Of a stretch of DNA of 19,727 nucleotides, positions 7,037 through 15,399 are shown in pieces. Position 1 is the stretch's first letter; every line of letters starts with the position of its first letter. Source of the DNA: Roseovarius sp. (lineage in GTDB: Bacteria > Pseudomonadota > Alphaproteobacteria > Rhodobacterales > Rhodobacteraceae); contig SLDH01000049.1 of NCBI GenBank assembly GCA_007125415.1, positions 1-19,727 on the forward strand, in the 5' to 3' direction. Made by a program: the position numbers and the translations under genes. A model generated the notes under the pieces. It was not told the origin of the DNA, did no database searches, and was given only the letters and a program-made list of their open reading frames with translations.

Positions 7037-8943
7037 TGGGTCAGCCTCAGGCTTTGCACATTGGCCGCGATGGAGCCGAACACATCCGAAATCTGCACGC
7101 CGGAAGCCGAGTAGTAATGCGCAGGAGACGTAGCGCAATTGCGCAAGACTTCATCGGCATTGCCTGCGTTTTCCACCTCGAAACCGATGCTGAAGACCAG
7201 GACACCATTTGCCTTTGTCGCGGTGCAGACCTGGTCGAGCAATGTGTCTTTCGTGTCCTTGGTGACCCTGTCCCCGATGAAATCGTTCCACGGGCCCCAG
7301 TTTCCGGTCAACTCGCCAACCATGCGCACCGACATGCGCCCCCAGGCGGTCTCCCAGTCATAGTTGACATGGGTGGGCTGCTCGATGCCGTTGTCATCGA
7401 CATAGGTTGCAGGCAGGCTGTTGCGCAGATTGTTGAACTGCCAGGCGGTCAGATACGCGCTGCCATCCACCGGGTAATACCGGTTGTTGTTGGGGTTGAA
7501 GATGTAATGCATCTCGTCTTCGGTGGAGGTGTAGACACATTCCAGCCAGCTGTACCAGCAATACTGCTCGACCCAGGCCCCATGCCACGTGCGGCTCGGA
7601 TCGTAGATGTCATAGGCGTAATCGAACACTTCCTCGAACTCCACCAGCTTGTGAAGAAACGATCCCGGGCCACGATAGTCATTCGGCCCCTGTGTATTCG
7701 GGATTGACCTGACCAGATGGTTGTTGGGATCGGAGAACATGAAGGTGGCGTCGTTCTGACCATCGCCCATCAACACGATCACCTTCTGAGTCTCCGGTTC
7801 GTCGTAGGGCGCAGGGACGTTGGTGAGCATCGGATCGACCTCGGTGACCATGGCGATGCTGCCATCGGGCTGGGTTCGTGCACGCGGCGTTTGCAGAGAA
7901 GTGATCACCGGAGCGAAAGCCGGGTCAAGCAAGCCCGCACCCCATTTCATCCCCAGATGTTTGGAGGTTGAACCGCCGGACTGAAGGGAGTCGATCTTGT
8001 CGTGCAGAGCCGCTTCACTGATCGAGAAAGGCATGATCTCGAAGAATTCTTCCGTGTAGCAGGTCCGGTTGTAGCGTGGCGACATGCCATCCGCGAGCGA
8101 CCCATGCTCGAGGCCGTCGAAAATGGTGCCCCGGTAGGTGGTGTAAATCCGCTGCTTGTAGGTGACAGGCATCACGTTGGGGTCGGTCGGAGCAGGAAAG
8201 ATGGCTGCTGTGTTGTAGTCATCCGGCTCGAAGTAGAGGCAGGTCGAGTAATTGTGGGTCTGGTCCACCGAAAGGGCTTCGAAAATCCCCCGCGATGGTG
8301 TCACGCCCCAACTGAACGGGACCACGGAAATCACGGTATCGCCGGGATCCGAGCTTGAAAGGACGGTCGTCACGAACTCCTTCGCGGCCACCTTGAGATT
8401 CTCCAGGCGCGAATTGAACGCCATGGAACCCGACAGATCGAGCACCATCACCACCTCGAGTTTGGGCGTGCGCACCTGTGCCGTGGCAGCGCTTGTGGCC
8501 GTGAGCGTGTCGACGCCCATGAGGCGCATCAGGTAGGTGTTCAGCGTCACATTGGCGGAGGCAGAAACCACCCTCGCGTTGAGCCTTGCGATGATATCGT
8601 CCGGTCCGATTTCGTTGAGATAGTCGCCCTTGCCGCTCTTGACGAAGAAATCCTCCACGATGGCGCGGATATCTTCGGCGTTGGCCTCTGCAGGTGCACC
8701 CGCACCTGCCAGCGTCGCGCTGTCATTGACGGCCTGCAGTTCCGTGCGCTCCATCTCCTGGCGCATCACATCGATGCTGAGGCTGCCCATCAGGATCATG
8801 ATCAGAAAGACGAAGAAGCCGACGATGGCCATGCCGCCATCTTCCGACCGCGCGAAGCTGCCTGAACGATGCGTGAGAAGCTTGCCAAGGCGTGCGGTCA
8901 GCGCGCGGCGTGTTCGACGATTGAGGATCTGGGTACTTGTCAT
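7033..8943 (-). CDS. TadG-like membrane-anchored von Willebrand factor A protein
   Basis: The 636-aa product starts with a basic segment, then ARSEDGGMAIVGFFVFLIMILM (about 31-52), the Tad/TadG-type N-terminal helix. The glutamate of true prepilins is replaced by G42. The TadG-like stretch RTELQAVNDSATLAGA follows. A vWA domain begins near 161 with MIDAS motif DLSGSM (D169, S171, S173). It continues with GGSTSKHLG (MIDAS threonine near 326) and VIVLMGDGQND (D394), and ends with NGVLVFSIGFEV at 580-590. Long insertions at about 210-320 and 400-565 interrupt it, the second rich in Trp and Tyr. The whole protein has six cysteines, all outside the membrane. The start is set by GAGGTAACG before ATG. 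TadG-like proteins act in surface attachment and Flp pilus assembly. Confidence 0.88.
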   Translation of the reverse strand: MTSTQILNRRTRRALTARLGKLLTHRSGSFARSEDGGMAIVGFFVFLIMILMGSLSIDVMRQEMERTELQAVNDSATLAGAGAPAEANAEDIRAIVEDFFVKSGKGDYLNEIGPDDIIARLNARVVSASANVTLNTYLMRLMGVDTLTATSAATAQVRTPKLEVVMVLDLSGSMAFNSRLENLKVAAKEFVTTVLSSSDPGDTVISVVPFSWGVTPSRGIFEALSVDQTHNYSTCLYFEPDDYNTAAIFPAPTDPNVMPVTYKQRIYTTYRGTIFDGLEHGSLADGMSPRYNRTCYTEEFFEIMPFSISEAALHDKIDSLQSGGSTSKHLGMKWGAGLLDPAFAPVITSLQTPRARTQPDGSIAMVTEVDPMLTNVPAPYDEPETQKVIVLMGDGQNDATFMFSDPNNHLVRSIPNTQGPNDYRGPGSFLHKLVEFEEVFDYAYDIYDPSRTWHGAWVEQYCWYSWLECVYTSTEDEMHYIFNPNNNRYYPVDGSAYLTAWQFNNLRNSLPATYVDDNGIEQPTHVNYDWETAWGRMSVRMVGELTGNWGPWNDFIGDRVTKDTKDTLLDQVCTATKANGVLVFSIGFEVENAGNADEVLRNCATSPAHYYSASGVQISDVFGSIAANVQSLRLTQ

Positions 8944-9261
8944 ATCGTTACCTCGGCAAGCAGGGGCAGGCCCTGGAAATACATTGGTCCACCGCTCGGT
9001 ATTGATGATGTCTATGGCGGAATTAAGGCGCGGTGTTTGCAAATTCATGTTCATTATCTGTGGACTAGCGCCAATCCCTCGCAATCGAACGGATTGTTTC
9101 CGTCGCGCGGGGAATAACGCGTGAAAATTCCGGCCGGTCAGGTTGGGGCCTGCGTCATCCCGGCATTTTCTGGACAAATGTCCGCAAGACCTTAACCATG
9201 GTTTCACATTCTCTGTGCAACAAGAACTCGGCGCAGAAGGGATGACAGAGGGAGTGAGACA
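8944..9261. other. Divergent intergenic region between vWA operon and gdhA
   Basis: This 318-bp stretch holds no convincing gene. It contains a CtrA-like box (9192-9206), a GGACA-AA-TGTCC dyad (9172-9183), and a possible degenerate copy of the hairpin repeat found around sox (9111-9136, GGAAT/ATTCC arms then GGCCGG). Promoters for both flanking transcription units should lie here. I could not identify reliable -35/-10 hexamers by eye. Confidence 0.5.
9192..9206 (+). promoter_or_regulatory. CtrA-like binding box
   Basis: The sequence TTAA-CCATGGT-TTCA matches seven of eight defined positions of the alphaproteobacterial CtrA box TTAA-N7-TTAA. Its left part is a perfect TTAACCAT half-site, and AACCATGGTT inside it is a 10-bp palindrome. 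It lies about 56 bp before gdhA and about 250 bp before the vWA gene. CtrA is known to control Flp/Tad pilus genes in Caulobacter, so the vWA/TadE operon is the more natural target despite the greater distance. Confidence 0.45.
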
Positions 9262-10692
9262 ATGACACAAGCCAAAGAGCCGTCCTTTCGCGACAGCGTG
9301 GATCTGATGTTCAACAGGGCGGTTGCCCTGATGGATCTGCCCCCCGGGCTGGAGGAGAAGATCCGCGTCTGCAATGCCACCTACACGGTGCGTTTCGGTG
9401 TGCGCCTGCGCGGCCAGATCCACACTTTCACCGGCTATCGCTCGGTGCATTCGGAACATATGGAGCCGGTCAAGGGGGGTATCCGCTATTCATTGGCCGT
9501 CAACCAGGATGAGGTCGAGGCGCTGGCGGCGCTGATGACCTATAAATGCGCGTTGGTCGAGGCGCCTTTCGGCGGCTCCAAGGGAGGGTTGTGCATCGAT
9601 CCGCGCGACTGGGACGAGCATGAGCTGGAACGGATCACCCGCCGGTTCGCCTATGAGCTGGCCAAACGCGACCTGATCAATCCCAGCCAGAACGTGCCCG
9701 CCCCCGATATGGGCACGGGTGAGCGTGAGATGGCGTGGATCGCCGACCAGTATCGCCGGATGAACACGACCGACATCAACAGCCGCGCCTGTGTCACCGG
9801 CAAGCCGGTGAATGCAGGCGGTATCCAGGGCCGGACGGAGGCCACGGGCCGGGGCGTGCAATATGCCCTGCAGGAGTATTTCCGCCATGGTGAAGATATC
9901 AAGGCAGCAGGGCTGAGCGGCACGCTTGATGGCAAGCGCGTGATCGTGCAGGGGCTGGGCAATGTGGGCTATCACGCCGCCAAGTTCCTGTCGGAGGAGG
10001 ATGGCTGCAAGATCACGGCCATCATCGAGCGCGATGGCGGGCTGCTGGACGAGAACGGGCTCGATGTGGAAGATGTCCATAACTGGATCGTCAAGCATGG
10101 GGGCGTGGATGGCTATCCCTCGGGCCGCTTCATTCGCGAGGGCGCGAAATATCTCGAACATGACTGCGACATCCTCATCCCGGCCGCCCTCGAGGGGGTG
10201 ATCAACCTCTCGAATGCCGAGCGGATCAAGGCGCCGCTGATCATCGAAGCCGCGAACGGGCCGGTGACCGCCGGTGCGGATGAGGTCCTGCGCGAGAAAG
10301 GCATCGTGATCATCCCCGACATGTATGCCAATGCCGGCGGCGTGACCGTATCCTATTTCGAATGGGTGAAGAATCTCAGCCATATCCGCTTCGGACGGAT
10401 GGGCCGGCGGCAGGAAGAAGCGCGACATCAACTGATTGTCGACGAGTTGGAGGCGCTGAGTGCCGACAAGGAACTGGGCTGGACACTCAGCCCCAGTTTC
10501 AAGAAGCGCTATCTGCGCGGTGCAGGGGAACTGGAACTGGTGCGCTCGGGGCTCGACGATACGATGCGGGCGGCCTATGGCTCCATGCGTGAGGTCTGGC
10601 ATGCGCGTGGTGACGTGAAGGATCTGCGCACGGCGGCCTATCTTGTCGCCATCGGCAAGGTGGCGACCAGTTACCGCGCACTCGGACTGTAG
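9262..10692 (+). CDS. gdhA: Glu/Leu/Phe/Val dehydrogenase family: glutamate dehydrogenase
   Basis: The 476-aa product is a full-length hexameric-type glutamate dehydrogenase that interconverts glutamate and 2-oxoglutarate plus ammonium. The substrate-binding half holds MEPVKGGIRYS (K71), LMTYKCALVEAPFGGSKGG (K95 and the catalytic lysine K107) and NVPAPDMGTG (D149). The linker GKPVNAGGIQGRTEATGRG precedes the Rossmann domain with VQGLGNVG near 229-236 and EAANGPVT. IPDMYANAGGVTVSYFEW near the C-terminus is typical. The length and the GGIQGRTEATG segment resemble the eukaryote-like NAD-preferring group, so cofactor preference is an inference. GAGGGA precedes the start. It lies upstream of the sarcosine oxidase operon but is separated from it by a strong double hairpin, so co-transcription is unlikely. 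Confidence 0.93.
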   Translation: MTQAKEPSFRDSVDLMFNRAVALMDLPPGLEEKIRVCNATYTVRFGVRLRGQIHTFTGYRSVHSEHMEPVKGGIRYSLAVNQDEVEALAALMTYKCALVEAPFGGSKGGLCIDPRDWDEHELERITRRFAYELAKRDLINPSQNVPAPDMGTGEREMAWIADQYRRMNTTDINSRACVTGKPVNAGGIQGRTEATGRGVQYALQEYFRHGEDIKAAGLSGTLDGKRVIVQGLGNVGYHAAKFLSEEDGCKITAIIERDGGLLDENGLDVEDVHNWIVKHGGVDGYPSGRFIREGAKYLEHDCDILIPAALEGVINLSNAERIKAPLIIEAANGPVTAGADEVLREKGIVIIPDMYANAGGVTVSYFEWVKNLSHIRFGRMGRRQEEARHQLIVDELEALSADKELGWTLSPSFKKRYLRGAGELELVRSGLDDTMRAAYGSMREVWHARGDVKDLRTAAYLVAIGKVATSYRALGL

Positions 10693-10705
10693 GCCCTGAA
10701 CGCGC

Positions 10706-10753
10706 GGCCCCGGAATTTTTCGAAAATTCCGGGCCGGAAAATCCGATTTTCCG
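10706..10753. repeat. Double-hairpin intergenic element, copy 1 (after gdhA)
   Basis: Hairpin one pairs CCCGGAATTTT (10709-10719) with AAAATTCCGGG (10723-10733) around TCG. Flanking GGC/GCC extend the stem past one bulged C. Hairpin two pairs CGGAAAAT (10735-10742) with ATTTTCCG (10746-10753) around CCG. It starts 14 bp after the gdhA stop and probably works as a terminator for either direction. A closely related arrangement occurs at 15942-15986. Confidence 0.7.
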
Positions 10754-10879
10754 CGCGCGCCGCTCTGCCGTCCGGCGAGTTGGCGTGCTTGGGGATTTTG
10801 TCCGGAACGCCTCGCCTGCCCATTGCCTTCGGGGCAAGAACTTGGTTCTGTCATCAAAAGACAAACCGGGAGTGTGTGG

Positions 10880-12133
10880 ATGCGGTTTTCGGGCCTGCGG
10901 GTTCTGAGAGAGGGGTTGAGGGGCAATCGTGGCTGGCGGCCCCATTGGCGTGATGCCAGCCCCAGGCCCGCGTATGATGCGATCATCATCGGTGGCGGTG
11001 GCCACGGGCTCGCCACTGCCTATTACCTTGCGAAGAAGCATGGGGCGCAGCGGATCGCGGTGCTCGAGAAGGGTTATCTTGGGGGCGGCAATATCGGGCG
11101 CAATACCACCATCGTGCGGGCCAATTACCTTCTGCCCGGCAATTCCGAGTTCTACAGCCATTCGCTGAAGCTCTGGGAAGGGATGGAAGAAGAACTGAAT
11201 TACAATGTCATGCATTCGCAGCGCGGGCAGATCGTGCTGTTTCACGATGATGGCCAGCGCGACGCCGCGATCCGGCGCGGGAATGCGATGCGCAATCAGG
11301 GTGATGATGCGGAATTGCTGTCGGTGGCGGATCTGAGGCGCATGGTGCCCTATCTCGATTACGATCAGGCGCGGTTTCCCATCCGCGGGGGGCTGCTGCA
11401 GCGGCGCGCAGGCACCGCGCGCCATGATGCGGTGGCCTGGGGCTATGCGCGTGCGGCGAGCGATCTGGGGGTGGATCTCATCCAGAATTGCGAAGTGACG
11501 GGCGTCGACGTGAAAGATGGCGCGGTGCGCGGCGTGCAGACCACGCGCGGCGCAATCGCTGCACCTAAGGTAGGCATCATCGTGGCGGGGCGCAGCAGCC
11601 AGGTGGCGGCGATGGCGGGCATGCGACTGCCCATCGAAAGCCATGTGTTGCAGGCCTTCGTCACCGAAGGGCTGAAGCCCTGCCTCGATCATGTGATCAG
11701 CTTCGGCATGGGGCATTTCTATATCAGCCAGTCCGACAAGGGCGGGCTGGTCTTTGGTGGCGATCTGGATTTCTATGCCTCCTATGCGGCGCGCGGCAAC
11801 CTGCCCATGGCCGAGCATGTGATGGAGGCGGGCATGACCCTCATGCCGATGATCGGCAAGGCCAAGGTTCTGCGCTCCTGGGGCGGGATCATGGACATGA
11901 CCCCCGATGGCAGCCCGATCATCGACCGAACATCTGTCGAGGGGCTCTATGTCGATTGCGGCTGGTGTTACGGCGGATTCAAGGCGGTACCTGCCTCGGG
12001 CGATTGCATGGCGCATCTGATGGCGCTCGATCGCCCGCATGAGGCCGCAAAGCGGTTCCGGCTGGACCGGTTCCGCACCGGGCGCGGGCTGATGGACGAG
12101 GAAGGGACGGGCAGCCAGCACAACCTGCATTGA
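10880..12133 (+). CDS. soxB: Sarcosine oxidase subunit beta (heterotetrameric)
   Basis: The 417-aa product is the FAD-binding catalytic subunit that oxidises sarcosine to glycine, producing H2O2 and 5,10-methylene-THF together with the other subunits. The dinucleotide-binding motif IIIGGGGHGLATAYYL is at 35-50, followed by VLEKG (61-65) and GRNTTIVRANYLLPGN. H182 in GTARHDAVAWGYA corresponds to the histidine that carries covalent FMN in the Corynebacterium/Arthrobacter enzymes (His173). The C-terminal GGIMDMTPDGSPIIDRT and GWCYGGFKAVPASG segments are typical. The start at 10880, rather than the ATG at 10823, gives exact family length and has GGGAG at good spacing. It is the first gene of the soxB-D-A-G operon. 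Confidence 0.96.
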   Translation: MRFSGLRVLREGLRGNRGWRPHWRDASPRPAYDAIIIGGGGHGLATAYYLAKKHGAQRIAVLEKGYLGGGNIGRNTTIVRANYLLPGNSEFYSHSLKLWEGMEEELNYNVMHSQRGQIVLFHDDGQRDAAIRRGNAMRNQGDDAELLSVADLRRMVPYLDYDQARFPIRGGLLQRRAGTARHDAVAWGYARAASDLGVDLIQNCEVTGVDVKDGAVRGVQTTRGAIAAPKVGIIVAGRSSQVAAMAGMRLPIESHVLQAFVTEGLKPCLDHVISFGMGHFYISQSDKGGLVFGGDLDFYASYAARGNLPMAEHVMEAGMTLMPMIGKAKVLRSWGGIMDMTPDGSPIIDRTSVEGLYVDCGWCYGGFKAVPASGDCMAHLMALDRPHEAAKRFRLDRFRTGRGLMDEEGTGSQHNLH

Positions 12134-12208
12134 GGCGCGTGTGATCGAGGAAGGGAAAGTGAGTATTTCCGGCAAAATGAAGCTGGTCTGCCTGAAAGGG
12201 GTTCGGGA

Positions 12209-12478
12209 ATGAGGATCACCTGTCCGATCTGCGGGGCGCGCGACCGGCGCGAATTCTACTATATGGGCGCGGCGGTGGCGCTGGACCGTCCGGTCCCGGA
12301 GGCGGATGCGGCGGCGTGGAACGCCTATATCCATGAGCGGGACAATCCGGCGGGGCTCACCCGCGACCTGTGGTATCATGAGGCGGGCTGCGGCGCGTGG
12401 CTTGTGGTGACCCGCGACACGATCAGCCATGAGGTGCATGGTGTCACGCTGGCCAGTGACATGCGGGCGGGCGGATGA
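12209..12478 (+). CDS. soxD: Sarcosine oxidase subunit delta
   Basis: The 89-aa product is the small zinc-binding structural subunit of heterotetrameric sarcosine oxidase. The zinc ligands are visible: C5 and C8 in CPICG near the N-terminus, and H57 with C61 in LWYHEAGCGAW. This is the Cys-x2-Cys ... His-x3-Cys arrangement of known SoxD structures. The tail DTISHEVHGV is also typical. It follows soxB after a 75-bp spacer, the longest gap within the operon, and has GAAAGGGG before the ATG. The 3' end overlaps soxA by four bases (ATGA). Confidence 0.95.
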   Translation: MRITCPICGARDRREFYYMGAAVALDRPVPEADAAAWNAYIHERDNPAGLTRDLWYHEAGCGAWLVVTRDTISHEVHGVTLASDMRAGG

Positions 12479-15399
12479 TGAGATTTGCGCAAGGCGGTCT
12501 GATCGACCGTGAGGCCCCTGTGGAGTTCAGTTTCGACGGACGCAGCTACCGGGGTTTTGCCGGGGATACGCTGGCTTCGGCGCTCCTGGCCAATGACATC
12601 CGGCTGATGGGGCGCTCCTTCAAGTATCATCGACCGCGCGGGCCGTTGACGGCCGGCAGCGAGGAGCCCAATGCGCTGGTGACACTCGGGGAGGGGCCGG
12701 GCCAGGAGCCGAACGCGCGCGCCACCACCTGCGAAGTCCATGATGGCCTGGTGGCACGCAGCCAGAACCGTTGGCCCGGCCTCGGCTTCGATCTGCTGGG
12801 GGTCAACGACTGGGCGGCGCCCTTTCTGGGGGCGGGGTTCTATTACAAGACCTTCATGTGGCCGAAGAGCTTCTGGGAGCGTCTTTACGAGCCGCTGATC
12901 CGCCGGGCGGCGGGGCTCGGGTCGTTGTCCGGTGTCGCTTCGGCCGAAACCTGCGACAAGGCCTTCGCGCATTGTGATCTGCTCGTGATCGGGGCGGGGC
13001 CTGCGGGCCTCATGGCAGCGCTCGCGGCGGCGCGCGCGGGGGCCGATGTGATCCTCGCTGATGAGGACACGCGCCCGGGTGGGGCGCTCTTGCGTGAAAG
13101 CGGGGAGGTGGCGGGACAGCCGGGTGCTCACTGGGCCGTGCAGGTGTCGGAGGAACTGGCCGGCATGGACAATGTGCGGATCATGTGCCGGACCAGTGTG
13201 ACCGGGGTGTATGACCATGGCACCTATGCGGCGCTGGAGCGCGCAGCACCGGCGACGGTGCGGCGGGAGGGTGCGGCGACGGAGACCTTCTGGCGTATTG
13301 TCGCCCGGCGCACGGTTCTGGCCGCCGGGGCGCTGGAGCGGCCTGTCGCCTTTCGGGACAATGATCGCCCTGGCGTGATGCTGGCCGGGGCGGTGCGCGC
13401 CTATGCCAATCGCTGGGCCGTGCGCCCGGGCCGCGCGGTGGCCGTTTTCGGCAACAATGACAGCGCTCATCGCACGGCACGGGATCTGATGGCGCGGGGG
13501 GTGCATGTCTGTGCGCTGGTCGATGCGCGGCACGGGGCCAGGACCGATCTCGATCTGCCCTTCTTCCCCGGCGCGGTGGTGAGCCGCGCCCATGGGGGCC
13601 GACGGCTCGAGGCTGTCGATATCCGCATGCCCGGGCGCAGCCTGAGGCTGCGGGCCGATTGTCTGGCCATATCGGGCGGCTGGAACCCGAGCGTGCATCT
13701 CACCTGCCATCTGGGCGCGCGCCCGGTCTGGGATGCCGATCTCGTGGCCTTCCTGCCGGGCGCGGGCGCGGTGCCCGGGCTTGACGTGGCCGGAGCGGCC
13801 AGCGGCGTGTTCTCCACGGCGGGTTGTCTCGAAAGCGGGTGGCATGCCGGGATGGCCGCGGCCCGGGCACTCGACCTCAAACCGGTCGAGGCCGCGATCC
13901 CGAAGGCGGAGGACGGGCATTATGACATCGTGCCGCTCTGGGCGGTGCCCGGCAAGGGGCGTGCCTGGGTTGATTTTCAGAACGACGTGACGGTCAAGGA
14001 TGTGTCGCAGGCGGCGCAGGAGAATTTCCGTTCGGTGGAGCATATGAAGCGCTACACCACGCAGGGCATGGCCCCGGATCAGGGCAAGAATTCCAATGTG
14101 GTGGCGCTTGCCGTTCTGGCGGATGCCACGCGCGACGGCATACCGGAGACGGGCACGACCACCTTTCGCCCGCCCTTCACACCCGTCAGCATTGCCGCGA
14201 TGGGCGCAGGGGCGCAGGGAATGGGCTTCGCGCCGCGCCGGTTGACCACCTCCCATCGGGTAAGCCTGCGCCGGGGCGCGCCGATGCTCGAAGTGGGGCT
14301 GTGGTACCGGCCCAGCCATTACCCGCGCGTCGGCGAGGCGACATGGCGCGAAAGCTGTGACCGTGAGGCACGCATGGTGCGCGAGAGCGTGGGGATCACG
14401 GATGTCTCGACACTGGGCAAGATCGACATCCAGGGGCCGGATGCCGCGCGGTTTCTCGATTTCGTCTATACCAACCGCTTCACGACTCTCGCCGAGGGCC
14501 GGGTGCGCTATGGCCTGATGCTGCGCGAGGACGGTCATGTCATGGATGATGGCACCACTGCGCGCCTTGGTCCTGAGCATTACCTGATGACCACGACCAC
14601 CGCCGCGGCCGGGCAGGTGTTGCGGCATCTGGAATTCGTGCATCAATGCCTCTGCCCGCACATGGATCTTCGGCTCATTTCGGTGACCGAGCAATGGGCG
14701 CAATTCGCCGTGGCGGGGCCCCGCGCGAGCGCGCTTCTGGAAGAGGTGCTGCAGGGGCCGCTCGACCTGCCATTCATGGGCTGCAGGGCCGTTTCGATGG
14801 GGCCAGTCGGCGCGCGGTTGTTCCGCATCTCCTTCTCGGGCGAGCAGGGCTATGAGATCGCGGTGCCGAGCCGATATGGTGAGGGTCTTTTCAGCCGGCT
14901 TGTCGATCGTGCCGAGGCGCTGGGCGGCGGTGCCTACGGGATGGAGGCGCTCAATGTCCTGCGGATCGAGAAGGGGTTCATCACCCATGCGGAGATCCAT
15001 GGCCGCGTTACCGCCTTCGATATCGGAATGGCCGGCATGATCAGCAAGGACAAGGATTGCATCGGCAAGGCGGCGGCGGCCCGACCGGGCCTTTTGGGGG
15101 CGGAGCGTGAACAGCTTGTCGGGCTGCGACCCGTGAAGAGCGGCGCGGCGATCCTTGCGGGGGCGCATCTCTTCGAGGAACAGGCCGAGGCGATCAGCCG
15201 CCATGATCAGGGCTATGTCACCTCCACCTGTCACTCTCCCGCGCTGGGCGATACGCTGGCGCTGGGGTTTCTGCGCAACGGGCGGGCGCGCCATGGCGAG
15301 GTGGTGCGGATGGTGGAACATCTTCAGGGTGTCGAAACATTGTGCCGGGTGAGCGATCCGCTGGCCTTCGATCCTGCGGGAGGACGGATGCGTGATTGA
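12475..15399 (+). CDS. soxA: Sarcosine oxidase subunit alpha
   Basis: The 974-aa product has three parts. The N-terminal 2Fe-2S-ferredoxin-like domain without cluster ligands (about 1-100) contains FDGRSYRGFAGDTLASALLAN and MGRSFKYHRPRGP. An NAD-binding flavoprotein-like domain (about 165-500) begins LLVIGAGPAGLMAALAAARAG, with GAGPAG at 173-178. The C-terminal half (about 590-974) is a GcvT-type aminomethyltransferase domain that binds folate, with MLEVGLWYRPSHY, FSGEQGYEIAVPS and EALNVLRIEKGF. Imine produced at the SoxB site is thought to travel through an internal channel to this domain to form 5,10-methylene-THF. Start codons at 12475 and 12478 are both possible. The first gives the ATGA overlap with soxD. 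It overlaps soxG by eight bases. Confidence 0.96.
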   Translation: MMRFAQGGLIDREAPVEFSFDGRSYRGFAGDTLASALLANDIRLMGRSFKYHRPRGPLTAGSEEPNALVTLGEGPGQEPNARATTCEVHDGLVARSQNRWPGLGFDLLGVNDWAAPFLGAGFYYKTFMWPKSFWERLYEPLIRRAAGLGSLSGVASAETCDKAFAHCDLLVIGAGPAGLMAALAAARAGADVILADEDTRPGGALLRESGEVAGQPGAHWAVQVSEELAGMDNVRIMCRTSVTGVYDHGTYAALERAAPATVRREGAATETFWRIVARRTVLAAGALERPVAFRDNDRPGVMLAGAVRAYANRWAVRPGRAVAVFGNNDSAHRTARDLMARGVHVCALVDARHGARTDLDLPFFPGAVVSRAHGGRRLEAVDIRMPGRSLRLRADCLAISGGWNPSVHLTCHLGARPVWDADLVAFLPGAGAVPGLDVAGAASGVFSTAGCLESGWHAGMAAARALDLKPVEAAIPKAEDGHYDIVPLWAVPGKGRAWVDFQNDVTVKDVSQAAQENFRSVEHMKRYTTQGMAPDQGKNSNVVALAVLADATRDGIPETGTTTFRPPFTPVSIAAMGAGAQGMGFAPRRLTTSHRVSLRRGAPMLEVGLWYRPSHYPRVGEATWRESCDREARMVRESVGITDVSTLGKIDIQGPDAARFLDFVYTNRFTTLAEGRVRYGLMLREDGHVMDDGTTARLGPEHYLMTTTTAAAGQVLRHLEFVHQCLCPHMDLRLISVTEQWAQFAVAGPRASALLEEVLQGPLDLPFMGCRAVSMGPVGARLFRISFSGEQGYEIAVPSRYGEGLFSRLVDRAEALGGGAYGMEALNVLRIEKGFITHAEIHGRVTAFDIGMAGMISKDKDCIGKAAAARPGLLGAEREQLVGLRPVKSGAAILAGAHLFEEQAEAISRHDQGYVTSTCHSPALGDTLALGFLRNGRARHGEVVRMVEHLQGVETLCRVSDPLAFDPAGGRMRD

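Noticed and set aside
10823..10836. A small TTGCC-TTCG-GGGCAA hairpin in the soxB leader as a regulatory RNA
   Set aside because: The stem is only five pairs with an extra G, and similar short dyads occur by chance in GC-rich DNA.
10499..12439. A 646-codon minus-strand open frame opposite the end of gdhA, soxB and soxD
   Set aside because: It crosses three well-supported genes and a double hairpin and has no ribosome-binding site or domain-like sequence.
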